Positions 22,901-34,347 of a stretch of DNA of 64,000 nt are shown piece after piece (positions within the stretch are counted from its first letter, which is position 1; each line of letters starts with the position of its first letter). A model generated the notes under the pieces. That model did no database searches. It was not told where the DNA came from and saw nothing but the letters and a program-made list of their open reading frames with translations. The translations under genes were made by a program, and so were the position numbers. Source of the DNA: Triticum aestivum (taxonomy: Eukaryota > Streptophyta > Magnoliopsida > Poales > Poaceae); NCBI RefSeq assembly GCF_018294505.1, contig NC_057808.1, positions 358,658,696-358,722,695 of the forward strand. The letters run 5' to 3'.

Positions 22901-24349
22901 CTTTATTGTCTTGCCATGATGGTGGGTGAGAATCACGGTCCGATTGAAACAATCAATGAATCCTTTGTTGGTGGTTAACCAGTCCATCCCTAAAATGACA
23001 TCCAGTCCTTTATTTTCCAACACGATGAGATTTGCTTGGAACTATAGTCCTTCGAACTCAATGATCACTCCTTGGCAGTAACTCTGAGCGATTTGTTTGT
23101 TTCCGGGGGACTTGATGATCATAGATTTTTCCAAGGGAAGTATCGGAAAACCATGTTGCAAAACAAAACTCTTCGAAACGAACGAATGGGAAGCTCCAGA
23201 ATCAAACAAAACCGTGGCAGGTACTGTGTTGACAGGAAACGTACCGAGCATGATGTCTGGGGCATTCTGCGCTTCCTCCCTGGTCACATGGTTCAGGTGA
23301 CCCTTCCTGTGGTTGTTACTGGGGTTGAAATTGTTGCGCTTGGGGGCTGGATTGTTCCCACCATTGTTTGGCTTGGGGGCCGCGTTCCTCGGCTTTGGGC
23401 ATTGTGTAGCATAGTGCCCTTCCTCACCGCAAGCATAGCAGGTGACCCCTGGATGGTACGTGAACTCCTTGTCCCTGGCATGAAACTACCTGACGGGCCT
23501 TAGATCAGTAGTCGTGGATGTCCTTGCTCCTGTCCTTGGAACCTCAGTCTTGCTTCGGTTGTTGCGAGCAAGAGTCGTCTTGTCCCTCTTTCGCTTGCGG
23601 ATATCTTCCAGACTACGGCGCTCATTCTCCAAGGTAATGGCCTTGTCAACCAGAGTTTTAAAATCCGGAAAGGTGTGTACAATCAGTTGGCATCTTAGTG
23701 CTGGTGCCAGGCCGTCCAGGAATTTTTCCATCTTCTTGTTCTCTGTCATGTGCTCGTCGTAGGCGTAACGAGATAGCTGGGTAAACTGACCATTGTATTC
23801 TGTCACTGACATGCCTCTCTGCTTCAGGTCATCAAACTCTCTCTTCTTGATTTTTATGATGCTCCTGGGGATGTGTGCCCCACGAAAGCCTTCCTTGAAC
23901 TCTTCCCAGGTGATGTTGTGTTCACTGGGGTGCATGTGTAGGAAGTTTTCCCACCATGCTGCAGCTGCTCCAGTAAGGTAGTGTGGTGCATAAAGCACCT
24001 TCTCATGATCTGAGCACTGAGCAATAATCAGCTTCCTTTCAATGTCACGGAGCCAATCATCGGCTTCGAGCGGCCTATCGGTGTGAGCAAACGTTGAAGG
24101 GCGAGTCTTCTGTAAGTCAGATAACTTGGAATGTGGTTGATAGGGTTCACGGTGGTTTCCCATATTGATGACGTGATTCATCATCTCTTGGTGCTGTTGC
24201 TGGCTTTGTTCGAAGAGACGGCATACTTGAGACAGGGCTGCTTCGCTGTCCTGTTGACTGGACTGACCCTGAGTGAAATTGTTGCTAGTCTGTGTCCCAT
24301 AAACTTCTTCTGGCTGATTGGGCATGGAGCGAGTCCACGGGCGAGACAT
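19907..24349 (-). pseudogene. Element C gag-pol polyprotein with chromodomain, four nonsense codons
   Basis: From the ATG at 24349, one frame of 1,481 codons runs to 19907 with stops only at 23486-23488 (TAG), 23042-23044 (TAG), 21461-21463 (TAA) and 21311-21313 (TAG). Domains in order: capsid region about 85-190; CCHC zinc knuckle CYACGEEGHYATQC near 301-314; protease FDSGASHSF at about 381; reverse transcriptase with FIDDILVYS at 695; RNase H from FEVYCDAS near 840; integrase with HHCC zinc finger near 1048-1090 and catalytic core with first Asp near 1124, Glu 1222; chromodomain about 1420-1475. At the second catalytic Asp (codon 1186) the motif reads SYRGTQF instead of SDRGTQF. The chromodomain places it in the chromoviruses; the long LTRs suggest the Del/Tekay lineage. 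Confidence 0.92.
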
Positions 24350-24661
24350 TTTTCCAGTCTGGGGTATTATTTTGCAAAACCCATGAGAAAAACTGTGTGG
24401 CACAAGGAAAATCTTGCAAAGGCAACAATTTAAAAGACCTCAAGATTTTTCAAGAAATCATAAATGATTTTGCATGGAGACGAATGGCTTAACCCAAATC
24501 TTACACGCGAAAAGCAAACACATGATACATCACTCAGGATGTGCGTACACAATCCTGACATGTTATTTAGACTAGCGTACTACTTCGGAAAGCAGCAAAC
24601 ACACTAATACAAACTAGCGTACAGCATACAGGCAGACATAGCGCGCGGCTACACGGCGCTC

Positions 24662-25468
24662 TCAGTCGGAGATGGTGACGATGTCCTTTCCCTTGCCGAG
24701 GGCAAGACTCAGCGGTGCAGGAGAATCAACCTCCACCTCCTCTCTAGCTGGCTCCTGGCGCGTAACACTGCGCTGCGGAGATGGCGCGGGGGCGGCAGGT
24801 GGCAGAGCGGGTGCGGTAGGCGGTGCAGCTCTGACTGGAGTAGGGGCGATGACTCGGTCGAACTCCTCAGTGGTAGGCAGACGGCGAGCAGTGGCCAAAA
24901 TGGCCGGTGCATAAGAGGCTGAAGACGAGACGAATGTCAGAGGCGGTGCCGTGTGGAGAAGCTCCTTCCTGCTGGCAGGACCGCCCCGGACTAAGTCCAT
25001 GCGGGCAGCCACAAGATCGTCCACGAGGTTGTCGAAAGATTCCTCCAGAGCCTTGAGGTACTCAACAACCATCTCGATGGCTTCATCTCGTTCTCCCCGA
25101 TGGCAAGCGAATGCATAGTGACAAGTGTATGGCACATGGCACGGGAGATAGCGGTAGCGACGAGTCTTCATCATCGGAAGGATGTCCCGAAGGCGAGCTA
25201 TTGCCTCACGGGCAGCCATCTGCATGGCATGCCTCTCCGTAGGCATGGCCCTTCCCACAAAACGGAAGTGGCGAGATGCAGAACGTCCTCCCTTGAATTG
25301 CACCACGGCCTGGTGCATAGACACGTCGTCGCTGAGCTTGTGCTGATAAAGCGTGAACTCCGGACGAGTCGCTGGCCCGATCGCGAGCTTGGTGATGGAG
25401 ACGAGGAGTTTGACAAACCCCTCGGGCACGTTCGTGAACACTCGAGTCTCGCAGTTGCTGCCAGCCAT
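24662..25468 (-). CDS. Extra intact ORF between 5' LTR and gag of element C, function unknown
   Basis: The ATG at 25468 lies 168 bp inside the 5' LTR, and the frame is open for 268 codons, ending 312 bp before gag on the same strand. The first ~170 residues look folded (basic, with RHAMQMAAREAIARLRD and HVPYTCHYAFACHRGERDE segments, several Cys and His). The last ~90 are rich in Pro and Ala and end in an acidic tail, KGKDIVTISD. No gag, zinc-knuckle, protease or membrane signature was recognised. It is intact while the neighbouring gag-pol has four stops. Extra ORFs are known in several plant gypsy lineages; what this one does is unknown. The IVTI core with nearby acids loosely resembles a SUMO-interacting motif, which is weak evidence only. 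Confidence 0.7.
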   Translation of the reverse strand: MAGSNCETRVFTNVPEGFVKLLVSITKLAIGPATRPEFTLYQHKLSDDVSMHQAVVQFKGGRSASRHFRFVGRAMPTERHAMQMAAREAIARLRDILPMMKTRRYRYLPCHVPYTCHYAFACHRGERDEAIEMVVEYLKALEESFDNLVDDLVAARMDLVRGGPASRKELLHTAPPLTFVSSSASYAPAILATARRLPTTEEFDRVIAPTPVRAAPPTAPALPPAAPAPSPQRSVTRQEPAREEVEVDSPAPLSLALGKGKDIVTISD

Positions 25469-25614
25469 CTACAAAAGTAGGCAAAAATTCTGAGTACTCA
25501 TGTCATAAATTTATGATGACCAACAGAAAATAGCTACATTTGTAAAAATGCTGAAAAAGCACAAAAGACGCTAATAACCGATTAGCGATTGCACCTAGTG
25601 GCTTCCTACAGTCA

Positions 25615-25633
25615 GCCTGGCTCTGATACCAAG
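25615..25633 (-). other. Element C primer-binding site (initiator tRNA-Met type)
   Basis: On the minus strand, TTGGTATCAGAGCCAGGC lies two to three bases inside the 5' LTR end. TGGTATCAGAGC is complementary to the 3' end of plant initiator tRNA-Met, the usual primer of chromoviruses. Confidence 0.9.
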
Positions 25634-26263
25634 CTTGTCACGACCGGTTTTTTAATACAATATTTATTGAGAGACCAATCCCTTTTACGGACCAGTAAAG
25701 AAGAATTCCTTCTCACCGGTAGACAATATCTTGGTCACAGAAGAAAAATACCAGGAGTACTGAATATAATACAAGGTTGAGCGGAGACTGCTCAACAATT
25801 TATTACAGACACGCCGATAAAACATAACGGCGGATAGGGTGGCATAACTACTAACTCACGATAACAACGGTGGTGGAAATACCACAGCGGAGTGGGTGAT
25901 AAGACTCCTGAAGACTACAGCTCTTCGAGCGTCGGAGTGAGGCTCGAGGAGACTTATTGCGGGTGGCGGAAGCGTATATAAAACAAGTGACCAACATCCA
26001 GGATCGCACGGGACTGACTGGGACTCCTCTAGGCGTCGGACTCACTATCAAACTCTCCTTCGTCAACATCTGGCCAAATCAACAAGCCAGGTGAGTACTA
26101 TGAAAGTACTCGCAAGACAGTTCGGACATAAGATATAACAAACGTAAACATGAAGCATATGAACAGATTTACAAGTGCGTTCAGGCATAGAGACAATAAT
26201 GCATGGAAAAATAACCGAGAAGTCGGGCGGTAGTCCTCCCGAAATCCCAGAATAAATACTGGG

Positions 26264-26495
26264 TGCCAAACGAGGGTCTGAATGACTCCTCGAGAGGAAA
26301 CTGCAAGAATAATAATACCGGTGCCAAACGAGGGTCTGAATGACTCCTCGAGAGGAAACTGCAAGAATAATAATACCGGTGCCAAACGAGGGTCTGAATG
26401 ACTCCTCGAGAGGAAACTGCAAGAATGATAATACCGGTGCCAAACGAGGGTCTGAATGACTCCTCGATAGGAAACTGCAAGAACAATAATGCCGC
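26264..26495. repeat. 58-bp tandem repeat, four units, in element C 5' LTR
   Basis: Unit starts are at 26264, 26322, 26380 and 26438, the same period and unit number as in the 3' LTR. The array therefore predates this insertion. Confidence 0.95.
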
Positions 26496-28310
26496 AGTCG
26501 GGCGTCAGGGCGACACCACATAAAGGGCTTATAACAGAAATAAAAGACAAACATGCCACGGTCGGACGTCTGAGCGACATCACATAAAGGGCTTATATTG
26601 TAGCTCAATAATTCAGTAGCTCGAGAACATAAGTTATTACAAGTACGAGACAAATATAAGGTTAGTCCATCCGCAGGAATAACAATTAAACTGGGTTTAC
26701 CACTAGAGCTTGTTCACCGGGGATAAAAATTCCACGAGGATAGATATGGATATGCTGATCACCCTACTTGATCATGGATACGATGACTTGGAAGGATTTG
26801 ACTCTGCAGAGTTTGTACTTAACCACAGCCAACGGATTTCAGCAGTCGCGGGGACTAGTTCCGTTTACGGTGTTTTGGAAGAAACACGTCTAACCAGTAC
26901 ACACCCATTCAACATTCCGAAGCCAGGGATCACCCTCAGCAACGTTCAAGAAAAACCTTGAGACGGGGAGGCTACAACCTCGCGTAGCATGGGATCAAAT
27001 TTCTATACGCGCGCTCTAAGGGGGTGCCCCCCTCTCGGTCCCAACCGGAAACACCCATGCCCCCTGACCGGATGACTGGCTTTAATCCAGGGCCATGGAA
27101 CCATCATCCCGGCCCCTCTGTTTTGTGTGTACACGGAAAGAGGTTACCAACTTACTAAACCGCATCCTGGCAAAGAAACATGTGGTAGCACGGAAGGGGA
27201 AAGAACGATAACGTGACTCCGTCCACGTTAACGTCGGAATTTGACGGATGACGCAAGGCTGGTATGCTACAACAGTACCACCTTGCTGCCCTTCATGTCA
27301 CCACATGATTAGGCCATCTCTCACCAGAGATCATCGCAACTTTGGAATATGCGGGTAGTTGCCTCACAAGCAACGAGGTATTCACCGACACTCATATGCC
27401 ACGCACAAACTTACACGCAAACATGCAAAACATCTATCATATCAAAGGTTCAAACATGCTTGCCTGGTTCAGAGAAGTCGGAGTCTAGCTCGGCGAAGTT
27501 CGCGGCTCCGTCACCTCTTCCGGAACCTACGGCATAACGAAAAATGCATACTAACGTGAAAACCAACGCGTGCATAAAAGTTGTTCCAAACAATTTCCAA
27601 ATAAATCCCATAAAAAACTAGACAAAATTTTAAGACCGTCAGAAAAAGAATCACTCAAAGATCACTTTTTATTAAAAAGTTATAAAGGTTTCTGTCCAGG
27701 GACTCATCTGTAATGAAATAGAAAAGTTCCAGGGGCTTAACTGAGAAAACAGAAAACGCTTCGGAAAGAAACGCGCCAGCTCAAAGGGAAGACGTATTTG
27801 CCCGAAGGCGCCAACAGAAAACGGTTCGAGGGAGGAGAGAATAGAGGCTGACAAGGGGGGTCCACATGTCAGGTTTAAAAAGGCTCACCGGCGCCCGAAG
27901 ACTGCGGTGGTCGCCGGCGTCGAACCACGGCGAGACAGGGAGATCGGAGTGTACCAAGAGCTTCAGCGTGTCCTTCCCCGTCGGTGGGTGGTAGACTCGA
28001 GCGTCGGAGAGCACCACGTCGACGGCGACACTTTCTCCGGCGGACGGCGGCTCGGGTGATGGTGGAGAACTCCAGTGGGTGCTGCAAACTCCGAATTGAA
28101 GCGCGGGTCAGAAGAGTGGATGCATAGGGGAGCTACTGGCAAGAGATGGGAGGCAGAGGCGCACGCACGGGAGCGAATCGAGCTGGATCCCGTGGCGGGT
28201 CGCGGCGGCCGGAGTTGAGGAAGGAGACCTCCTCGGGGCTCTTCCAGTGGCTTGGTGTGGTCTAGGTGGAGTGCAGAGGTGGTGTGGGTTCGAGTTGAAG
28301 CTCGGGGCCT

Positions 28311-28320
28311 CTATTTATAG
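28311..28320 (-). promoter_or_regulatory. TATA box of element C 5' LTR
   Basis: CTATAAATAG on the minus strand is a canonical plant TATA box. It is identical in the 3' LTR (18587-18596). Transcription would run leftward through the 58-bp array toward the extra ORF and gag. Confidence 0.6.
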
Positions 28321-29930
28321 GCGGATCGAGGGGGTGGCCGTGAACGTAGAATCTCCGGCGAGCAATTACGGCGATGTAGTGGATTGGTAGGGGGTTTAGG
28401 TGGCCAGGCAGCATCAGTGGGAGTTGCTGGTGTTGTTCCCCCGCTAATCCCGGTTGGTCTTGGCGTAATGGCGTCGGTCCACGGTGGGGTGACCGCACGG
28501 GCACGTCGGCGACAGAGAGCGCGCTCCGCGCCCAGCGGTGCACGACGAGGGTGGCAGCGCGCACTAGGGAGTGGAAGACCATGCGGCGACCTCCGGTGGC
28601 TTGGGCGGCGCTGGACGGCGCCGTCTGCGCCGCGCCTCCCTTCTGACGGCCGCAAAGCCGCCGCTAGCGTCGGTCACGGGGCGGCGCACCTCCTGCTGCT
28701 CGTCGCCGACGTCCGCAAGCTTCCAGGCGCCCGTGCGGTGCAGAGGACAAGGAGGAAGCGCAGGGCGCACGGCGACACCGCGGCACTGGCGAGATCGACG
28801 TCGGGTTCTGAAGAAAACGATAGTGGGTACTGAAACTGTTTCTCTGAGTTAACTGAACATGACAGCAACAGTGTCCAGTAGGTGTTCGACAAAATGATTT
28901 GGCATGAAGAATTTTTTTTCTGGAGCTGGGACTTGGTGAGGTGACCTCTCAATGCACCCAGAGGCTGCCTGATTTTTCTCAAAATTTTTGGAGAAGGATT
29001 TGAATGAATTTCATCAAATTTGACAAATCTGGTCCAAACTTGCAGCAAGTGTAGTTTGAAAAATTTGAACTGAAGACCAGTAGATCTTCATGGATCTTGG
29101 TTGAGGGTTCAAAGGACTAGGGAGGGAAATTGGTTTGGGGCCAAAAATCAAAACAGAAATGGTAGCTCCTTTGTAAATCTCCAAGGGCTAGAATAGAAGA
29201 CAGAAATTGTTTTGATAAGATTTAAATGGAAAATAATCATATGGGGAGGTCCAACTTGCTGGATTTGATGCAAATCATGATCCAAAGATGAGGGAAGGTT
29301 TAGGAGGGTGGAATTGCACTAAGGCCATGGCAAGAGGGATTTGTTGAAAGTGGTAAAGGATTATTCCAAAAGCCATAGAGTATTTTCAAAGAAATCTTCA
29401 AAAGACATTTTTCTCAAGTGAAAAGCATTTTGGTTTGAGTCCAAATAAAAAACAAAAACCTCCAAGACCAAAAACAAGTCTTGGGTGAATCCAAATAAAA
29501 CTCTTGCCATAAAAAGAATATTTTGAAAGGGAGGGTTCTTTTGAAGAAAAATTTAAATCACCTCCCTCAAGTCAAATATTTTTTTTTTGAAAAATCCAAA
29601 TAAAATTTTGGGTGTCACAGGTAGGCGCGCCCCGTGCCTCGTGGCCTCCTTGTTGATTTCTTGACATCCACTCCAAGTCCTCTGGATCACGTTTGTTCCA
29701 AAAATCACGCTCCCGAAGGTTTTATTCCGTTTGGACTCCGTTTGATATTCTTTTTCTGCGAAACACTGCAATAGGCAAAAAACAACAATTTGGGCTGGGC
29801 CTCCGGTTAATAGGTTAGTCCCAAAAATAATATAAAAGTGTATAAATAAGCCCATTAAACATCCAAAACAGAATATATAATATCATGGAGCAATCAAAAA
29901 TTATAGATACGTTGGAGACGTATCACGGTG

Positions 29931-30776
29931 CAGATTGGTGGAGGCAACGATGATGTAGCCATGAAGCACCTCCCCCTAATGCTTGAGGGTTCAGCAAGAT
30001 CTTGGTTGAATCAGCTGGCCCCTGGTAGTATTTTAAGTTGGGAAGAGTTGGCTTGAGTGTTCATTAAGACATTCGAGGGTACTTGCAAGCGACCTGCTGG
30101 GCTGACTGAATTGCAGCATTGCGTCCAGAAACTAAACGAGACTCTGAGAAACTATATCCAGAGATGGACTGCCCTTCATCATACGCTGGAAAATGTGTCA
30201 CAGCACCAAGCAGTTTGAGCCTTCAAAGAGGGCGCTCGATACAGAGAGCTCAACCTGAAATTCGGTCGGTCAGGAGACATGTCCTTTGCCCGAATGATGG
30301 AAATAGCCACTCAGTACGCTAACAACGAAGAGGAAGACCGACTCCACAGTGGCAAGAATAAACCAGTCGCCCAGGACATCGAAGGAGGAATTTCCAGTCG
30401 GAAGCAAAAGCGCAAAGCTGAAACTGCAGGTCCGGCTAAAGCCGCAGTTTTGAATCAAGGGAAGTTCAAGGGAAAGCCTAAAGGGCCATGGATCCCCAAA
30501 AAAGTGAAAGATCAAGCGGGAATCGATGGTCTTGATTTTCCGTGTCACATACACACCAAAAAAGATGAAGAGGGTAACTGGATTTCCCCCAAGCATACCA
30601 CTCAACAGTGTCGACTCCTGATTCAGAGCTTCCGAGAGGGTCAGCCCAGCGAAAAGGAGAAGGAATCTGATAAGGAAGAGGACAAAGAGGAAGATGATGG
30701 TTACCCCAATGTCAATGCCACTTTAGTGATTTTTGCTGACATCGAGAGCAAAAGTCAACTGAAAGTTATCAATTGA
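29931..30776 (+). pseudogene. Element O gag, C-terminal half
   Basis: This continues the frame broken at 7474. The capsid core carries MKHLPLMLEGSARSWLNQL and LAPGSILSWEEL, then a TGA, then ETLRNYIQRWTALHHTLEN, a second stop, and an intact run to 30776 that includes MSFARMMEIATQYANNEEED and a Cys/His stretch (FPCHIHTKKDEEG...HTTQQC). The order matches gypsy gag with a zinc-binding region. It ends at a TGA (30774-30776), after which protease follows in the same frame. Confidence 0.8.
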
Positions 30777-30981
30777 GAAGTGAACATGGTTGCTCCGGCA
30801 ACTACGACGTATTTAAAGTGGTCAAAGACTCCCATTAAATTTGACCAGTCCGATTACCCAGCGCACGTTGCTACCCCCGGGCAGCAAGCGTTGGTGGTTG
30901 ACCCAGTCGTTGGGGGCACCCGACTGACCAAGGTTCTGATGGATGGTGGCAGTGGTTTGAATATTCTGTATGCTGAGACCC
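30777..30981 (+). pseudogene. Element O protease, truncated by element X
   Basis: The segment holds the aspartic protease signature KVLMDGGSGLNILYAETL (catalytic Asp in DGGSG, a common DGGS variant in plant gypsy elements), preceded by HVATPGQQALVVDPVVGGTR. Sequence stops at 30981, where the LTR start TGATACGTCTCC begins. Nothing of the reverse transcriptase is found downstream. Confidence 0.8.
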
Positions 30982-32300
30982 TGATACGTCTCCAACGTAT
31001 CTATAATTTTTGATTGTTCCATGCAATTATATTATCCATCTAGGATGTTTTATATGCATTTATATGCTATTTTATATGATTTTTGGGACTAAACTATTAA
31101 CCCAGAGCCCAGTGCCAGTTTCTGTTTTTTCCTTGTTTTTGAGTATCGCAGAAAAGGAACACCAAACGGAGTCCAATTGACCTGAAATTTCGCGGAGATT
31201 GTTTTTGGACCAGAAGAAGCCCACGGAGTACCGGAGATGGACCAAAAGAGTCCCGAGGCCACCACGAGGGTGGGGGCACGCCCTAACCCCCTACCTCGTG
31301 GCCGCCTCGTGGATCCCCTGACTTGTTCCCGACGCCAACACCTCTTATAAATACCCAAACTTCCAGAACATAACCTAGATCGGGAGTTCCGCCGCCGCAA
31401 GCCTCTGTAGCCACCAAAAACCAATCGGGACCCTGTTCCGGCACCCTGCCGGAGGGGGAATCCCTCACCGGTGGCCATCTTCATCATCCCGGCGCTCTCC
31501 ATGATGAGGAGGGAGTAGTTCACCCTCGGGGCTGAGGGTATGTACCTGTAGCTATGTGTTTGATCTCTCTCTCTCGTGTTCTTGATTCGGCACGATCTTG
31601 ATGTATCGCGAGCTTTGCTATTATAGTTGGATCTTATGATGTTTCTCCCCCTCTACTCTCTTGTAATAGATTGAGTTTTCCCTTTGAAGTTATCTTGTCG
31701 GATTGAGTCTTTAAGGATTTGAGAACACTTGCTGTATGTCTTGCATGTGCTTATCTATGGTGACAATGGGATATTCACGTGATCTACTTGATGTATGTTT
31801 TGGTGATCAACTTGCGGGTTCAGTGACCTTGTGAACTTATGCATAGGGGTTGGCACATGTTTTCGTCTTGACTCTCCGGTAGAAACTTTGGGGCACTCTT
31901 TGAAGTACTTTGTGTTGGTTTGAATAGATGAATCTGAGATTGTGTGATGCATATACGTATAATCATACCCACGGATACTTGAGGTGACATTGGAGTATCT
32001 AGGTGACATTAGGGTTTTGGTTGATTTGTATCTTAAGGTGTTATTCTAGTACGAACTCTAAGATAGATCGAACGGAAAGAATAGCTTCCTGGTATCTTAC
32101 TACGGACTCTTGAATAGATCGACCAGAAAGGATAACTTTGAGGTGTTTTCGTACCCTACAATAATCTCTTCATTTGTTCTCCGCTATTAGTTACTTTGGA
32201 GTGACTCTTTGTTGCATGTTGAGGGATAGTTATATGATCCAATTATGTTATTATAGTTGAGAGAACTTGCACTAGTGAAAGTATGAACCCTATGCCTTGT
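30982..32300 (+). mobile_element. Element X: 5' LTR of an Athila-like gypsy element, 3' end lost
   Basis: It starts TGATACGTCTCCAACGTATC, inserted in the protease of element O (left flank GACCC). It carries a TATA-like CTTATAAATAC near 31344 and the usual GAACCCTATGCCTT tail near 32287. It then joins gag coding sequence directly near 32300, with no LTR end and no primer-binding site. Its start differs from the LTR at 50095 (CGTCGTATCTACTTT), so the two belong to different subfamilies. Confidence 0.75.
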
Positions 32301-34347
32301 CTCTGCTAAATATTTCCCTGCTCATAAGAAACAAGCTGCTTTAAGGGATATATACAATTTTGTGCAAATTGAAGAAGAGAGTCTCCCACAAGCTTGGGGG
32401 AGGCTTCTCCAATTACTTAATGCTTTGCCTGATCATCCTCTTAAGAAAAATGAAATACTTGATATCTTTTATAGTGGACTAACCGATGCTTCCAGAGATT
32501 ACCTGGATAGTTGTGTTGGTTCTGTTTTCAGGGAAAGAACACCGGATGAAGCTGAAATTCTATTGAATAATATGTTGACAAATGGAAATAATTGGACACT
32601 TCCTGAGCCAGCTCCTGAGCCTATTCCTAAACCAACTCTGAAGAAGAGGGGTGTTCTATTTCTCAGTCCTGAAGATATGCAAGAGGCAAAGAAATCTATG
32701 AAAGAAAAAGGTATTAAAGCTGAAGATGTTAAGAATTTACCTCCTATTGAAGAAATACATGGTCTTAATTTACCTCATGTTGAAGAAATATATGATCTTA
32801 ATCCATCACCTATTGAAGAAACTCATGATCTTGATAACCCGACACAGGTAGTAAAGGTAAATTCTCTCTATAGATATGATAAAGCTGAAATCCCTCCTAC
32901 TAAGTTTGCTAGCCAATGCTTGGATGAGTTTGATAACTTTATGGTTAAGGAAGAAGACTTCAATGCTTATTTTGGTAGACAATTAAAACAAAATGCGTAT
33001 ATGATTGAACACTTGGGTGATTATATGTCTAATGTTAAGGGTGAACTTAAACTCATTAGCAAACATGCTTCTATGGTTACCACTCAAGTAGAGCAAGTAC
33101 TTAAAGCTCATAATGATTTGCTCAGTGAATTGAACAATAAGAATAATGACTATGCTGTTAGAGTGGCTACTAGAACTGGCAAGATGACTCAGGAACCTTT
33201 GTATCCTGAAGGCCACCCAAAGAGAATTGAACAAGATTCTCAGAGAAATAATTTAGATGCACCTAGTCCTTCTAAAAAGAAGAAAAAGAAAAATGATAGG
33301 ACTTTGCATGCTTCTAGTGAACCTATTGCTGAACCACCTGAGAATCCAAATGAAATTTCTATTTCTGATGCTGAAACACAATCTGGTAATGAACATGAAC
33401 CTAGTGATAATGTTAATGATAATGTTCATGATGATGCTCAACCTAGTAATGATAATGATGTAGAGGTTGAACCTACTGTTGATCTTGATAACCCACAATC
33501 AAAGAATAAATGTTATGATAAGAGAGACTTTGTTGCTAGGAAACATGGTAAAGAAAGGGAACCATGGGTTCAGAAACCCATGCCTTTTCCTCCTAAACCA
33601 TCCAAGAAAAAGGATGATGAGGATTTTGAGCACTTTGCTGAAATGATTAGACCTATCTTTTTGCGTATGCGATTAACTGATATGCTCAAAATGATTCCTT
33701 ATGCTAAGTATATGAAAGAAATTGTTACTAATAAAAGAAAGATACCGGAAGCTGAAATTTCCACCATGCTTGCTAATTATACTTTTAAAGGTGGAATACC
33801 AAAGAAACTTGGAGATCCAGGGGTACCAACTCTACCATGCTCCATTAAAAGAAATTATGTTAAAACTGCTTTATGTGATCTTGGAGCCGGTGTTAGTGTT
33901 ATGCCTCTCTCTTTTTATCGTAGACTTGATTTGAATAAGTTGACACCTACTGAAATATCTTTGCAAATGGCTGATAAATCAACTGCTATACCTGTCGGTA
34001 TTTGTGAGGATGTGCCTGTTGTGGTTGCAAACGTTACTATTTTAACGGACTTTGTTATTCTTGATATTCCTGAGGACGATAGTATGTCTATTATTCTTGG
34101 AAGACCTTTTTTGAATACTGCAGGGGCTGTTATTGATTGCAACAAAGGCAATGTCACTTTTCATGTTAATGGTAATGAGCATATGGTACACTTTCCAATG
34201 AAACAACCTCAAGTTCACAGTATCAACTCTATTGGAAAAATTCCATCGATTATTTTTGGAGGTTTTGAATTTCCTTTACCTACCATCAAGAAGAAATATG
34301 ATATTCTTATTATTGGAGATGTGCATATCCCCGTTGAGGTAACATAG
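32287..34347 (+). pseudogene. Element Y gag-protease (Athila-like), 5' end missing
   Basis: The frame is open from 32287 to a TAG at 34345-34347, about 686 codons, but the true start is lost at the junction with X. KYFPAHKKQAALRDIYNFVQ through SRDYLDSCVGSVF is the Retrotrans_gag core. A Pro/Glu-rich stretch with three diverged PxxEEIxxLN units (about residues 130-155 from 32362), a Lys-rich linker and a long acidic linker follow. Near residue 505 is the protease CDLGAGVSVMP (catalytic Asp in DLGAG), then ILGRPFLNTAGAVIDC. It ends cleanly after VHIPVEVT without reverse transcriptase, as in non-autonomous Athila-type elements. Confidence 0.85.

Larger units (their letters stand above)
15902..29619 (-). 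mobile_element. Element C: complete chromovirus (Del/Tekay-like gypsy) with an extra ORF
   Basis: The 13.7-kb element has LTRs of 3,996 and 3,984 bp (minus strand TGTGACACCC...CGGTCGTGACA), a perfect 5-bp TSD and an initiator-Met primer-binding site. Internal order is an extra ORF (24662-25468), then gag, protease, reverse transcriptase, RNase H, integrase and a C-terminal chromodomain. By eye the first ~475 bases of the LTRs differ at about 7 positions plus two small indels, so it is the youngest large insertion here. The gag-pol frame has four stops and the integrase lacks one catalytic Asp, so it cannot act on its own. Confidence 0.9.
25636..29619 (-). repeat. Element C 5' LTR
   Basis: It starts TGTGACACCCAAAATTTTAT (minus strand, 29619) and ends CGGTCGTGACA (25636). 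The TATA box CTATAAATAG is at 28311-28320, leaving about 2.6 kb of transcribed leader before the internal region. The 58-bp array is at 26264-26495 in four units. Confidence 0.92.
7475..29925 (-). mobile_element. Element M: Athila-like non-autonomous gypsy retrotransposon
   Basis: On the minus strand the LTRs run TGATACGTCTCC...AAGAGGTAGCA. They are 14619-29925 (5' LTR, carrying element C) and 7475-10792 (3' LTR, carrying a solo copia LTR). Without the insertions they are about 1,584 and 1,579 bp and differ at about 25 of the first ~1,085 positions by eye. The TSD is CGGTG on both sides. The 3.8-kb internal region has a primer-binding site and a gag relic but no protease, reverse transcriptase or integrase. 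The LTR type fits Sabrina/WHAM-like families; the exact family is uncertain. Confidence 0.9.
14619..29925 (-). repeat. Element M 5' LTR, interrupted by element C
   Basis: LTR sequence is present at 14619-15901 and 29620-29925; element C fills 15902-29619. Removing C and one GGTAG leaves about 1,584 bp. The TATA box TATATATA is at 15826-15833. Confidence 0.9.

Noticed and set aside
30977..30981. GACCC as a TSD of element X/Y
   Set aside because: The other end is truncated at 51415 and no second GACCC follows, so it is only a flank.
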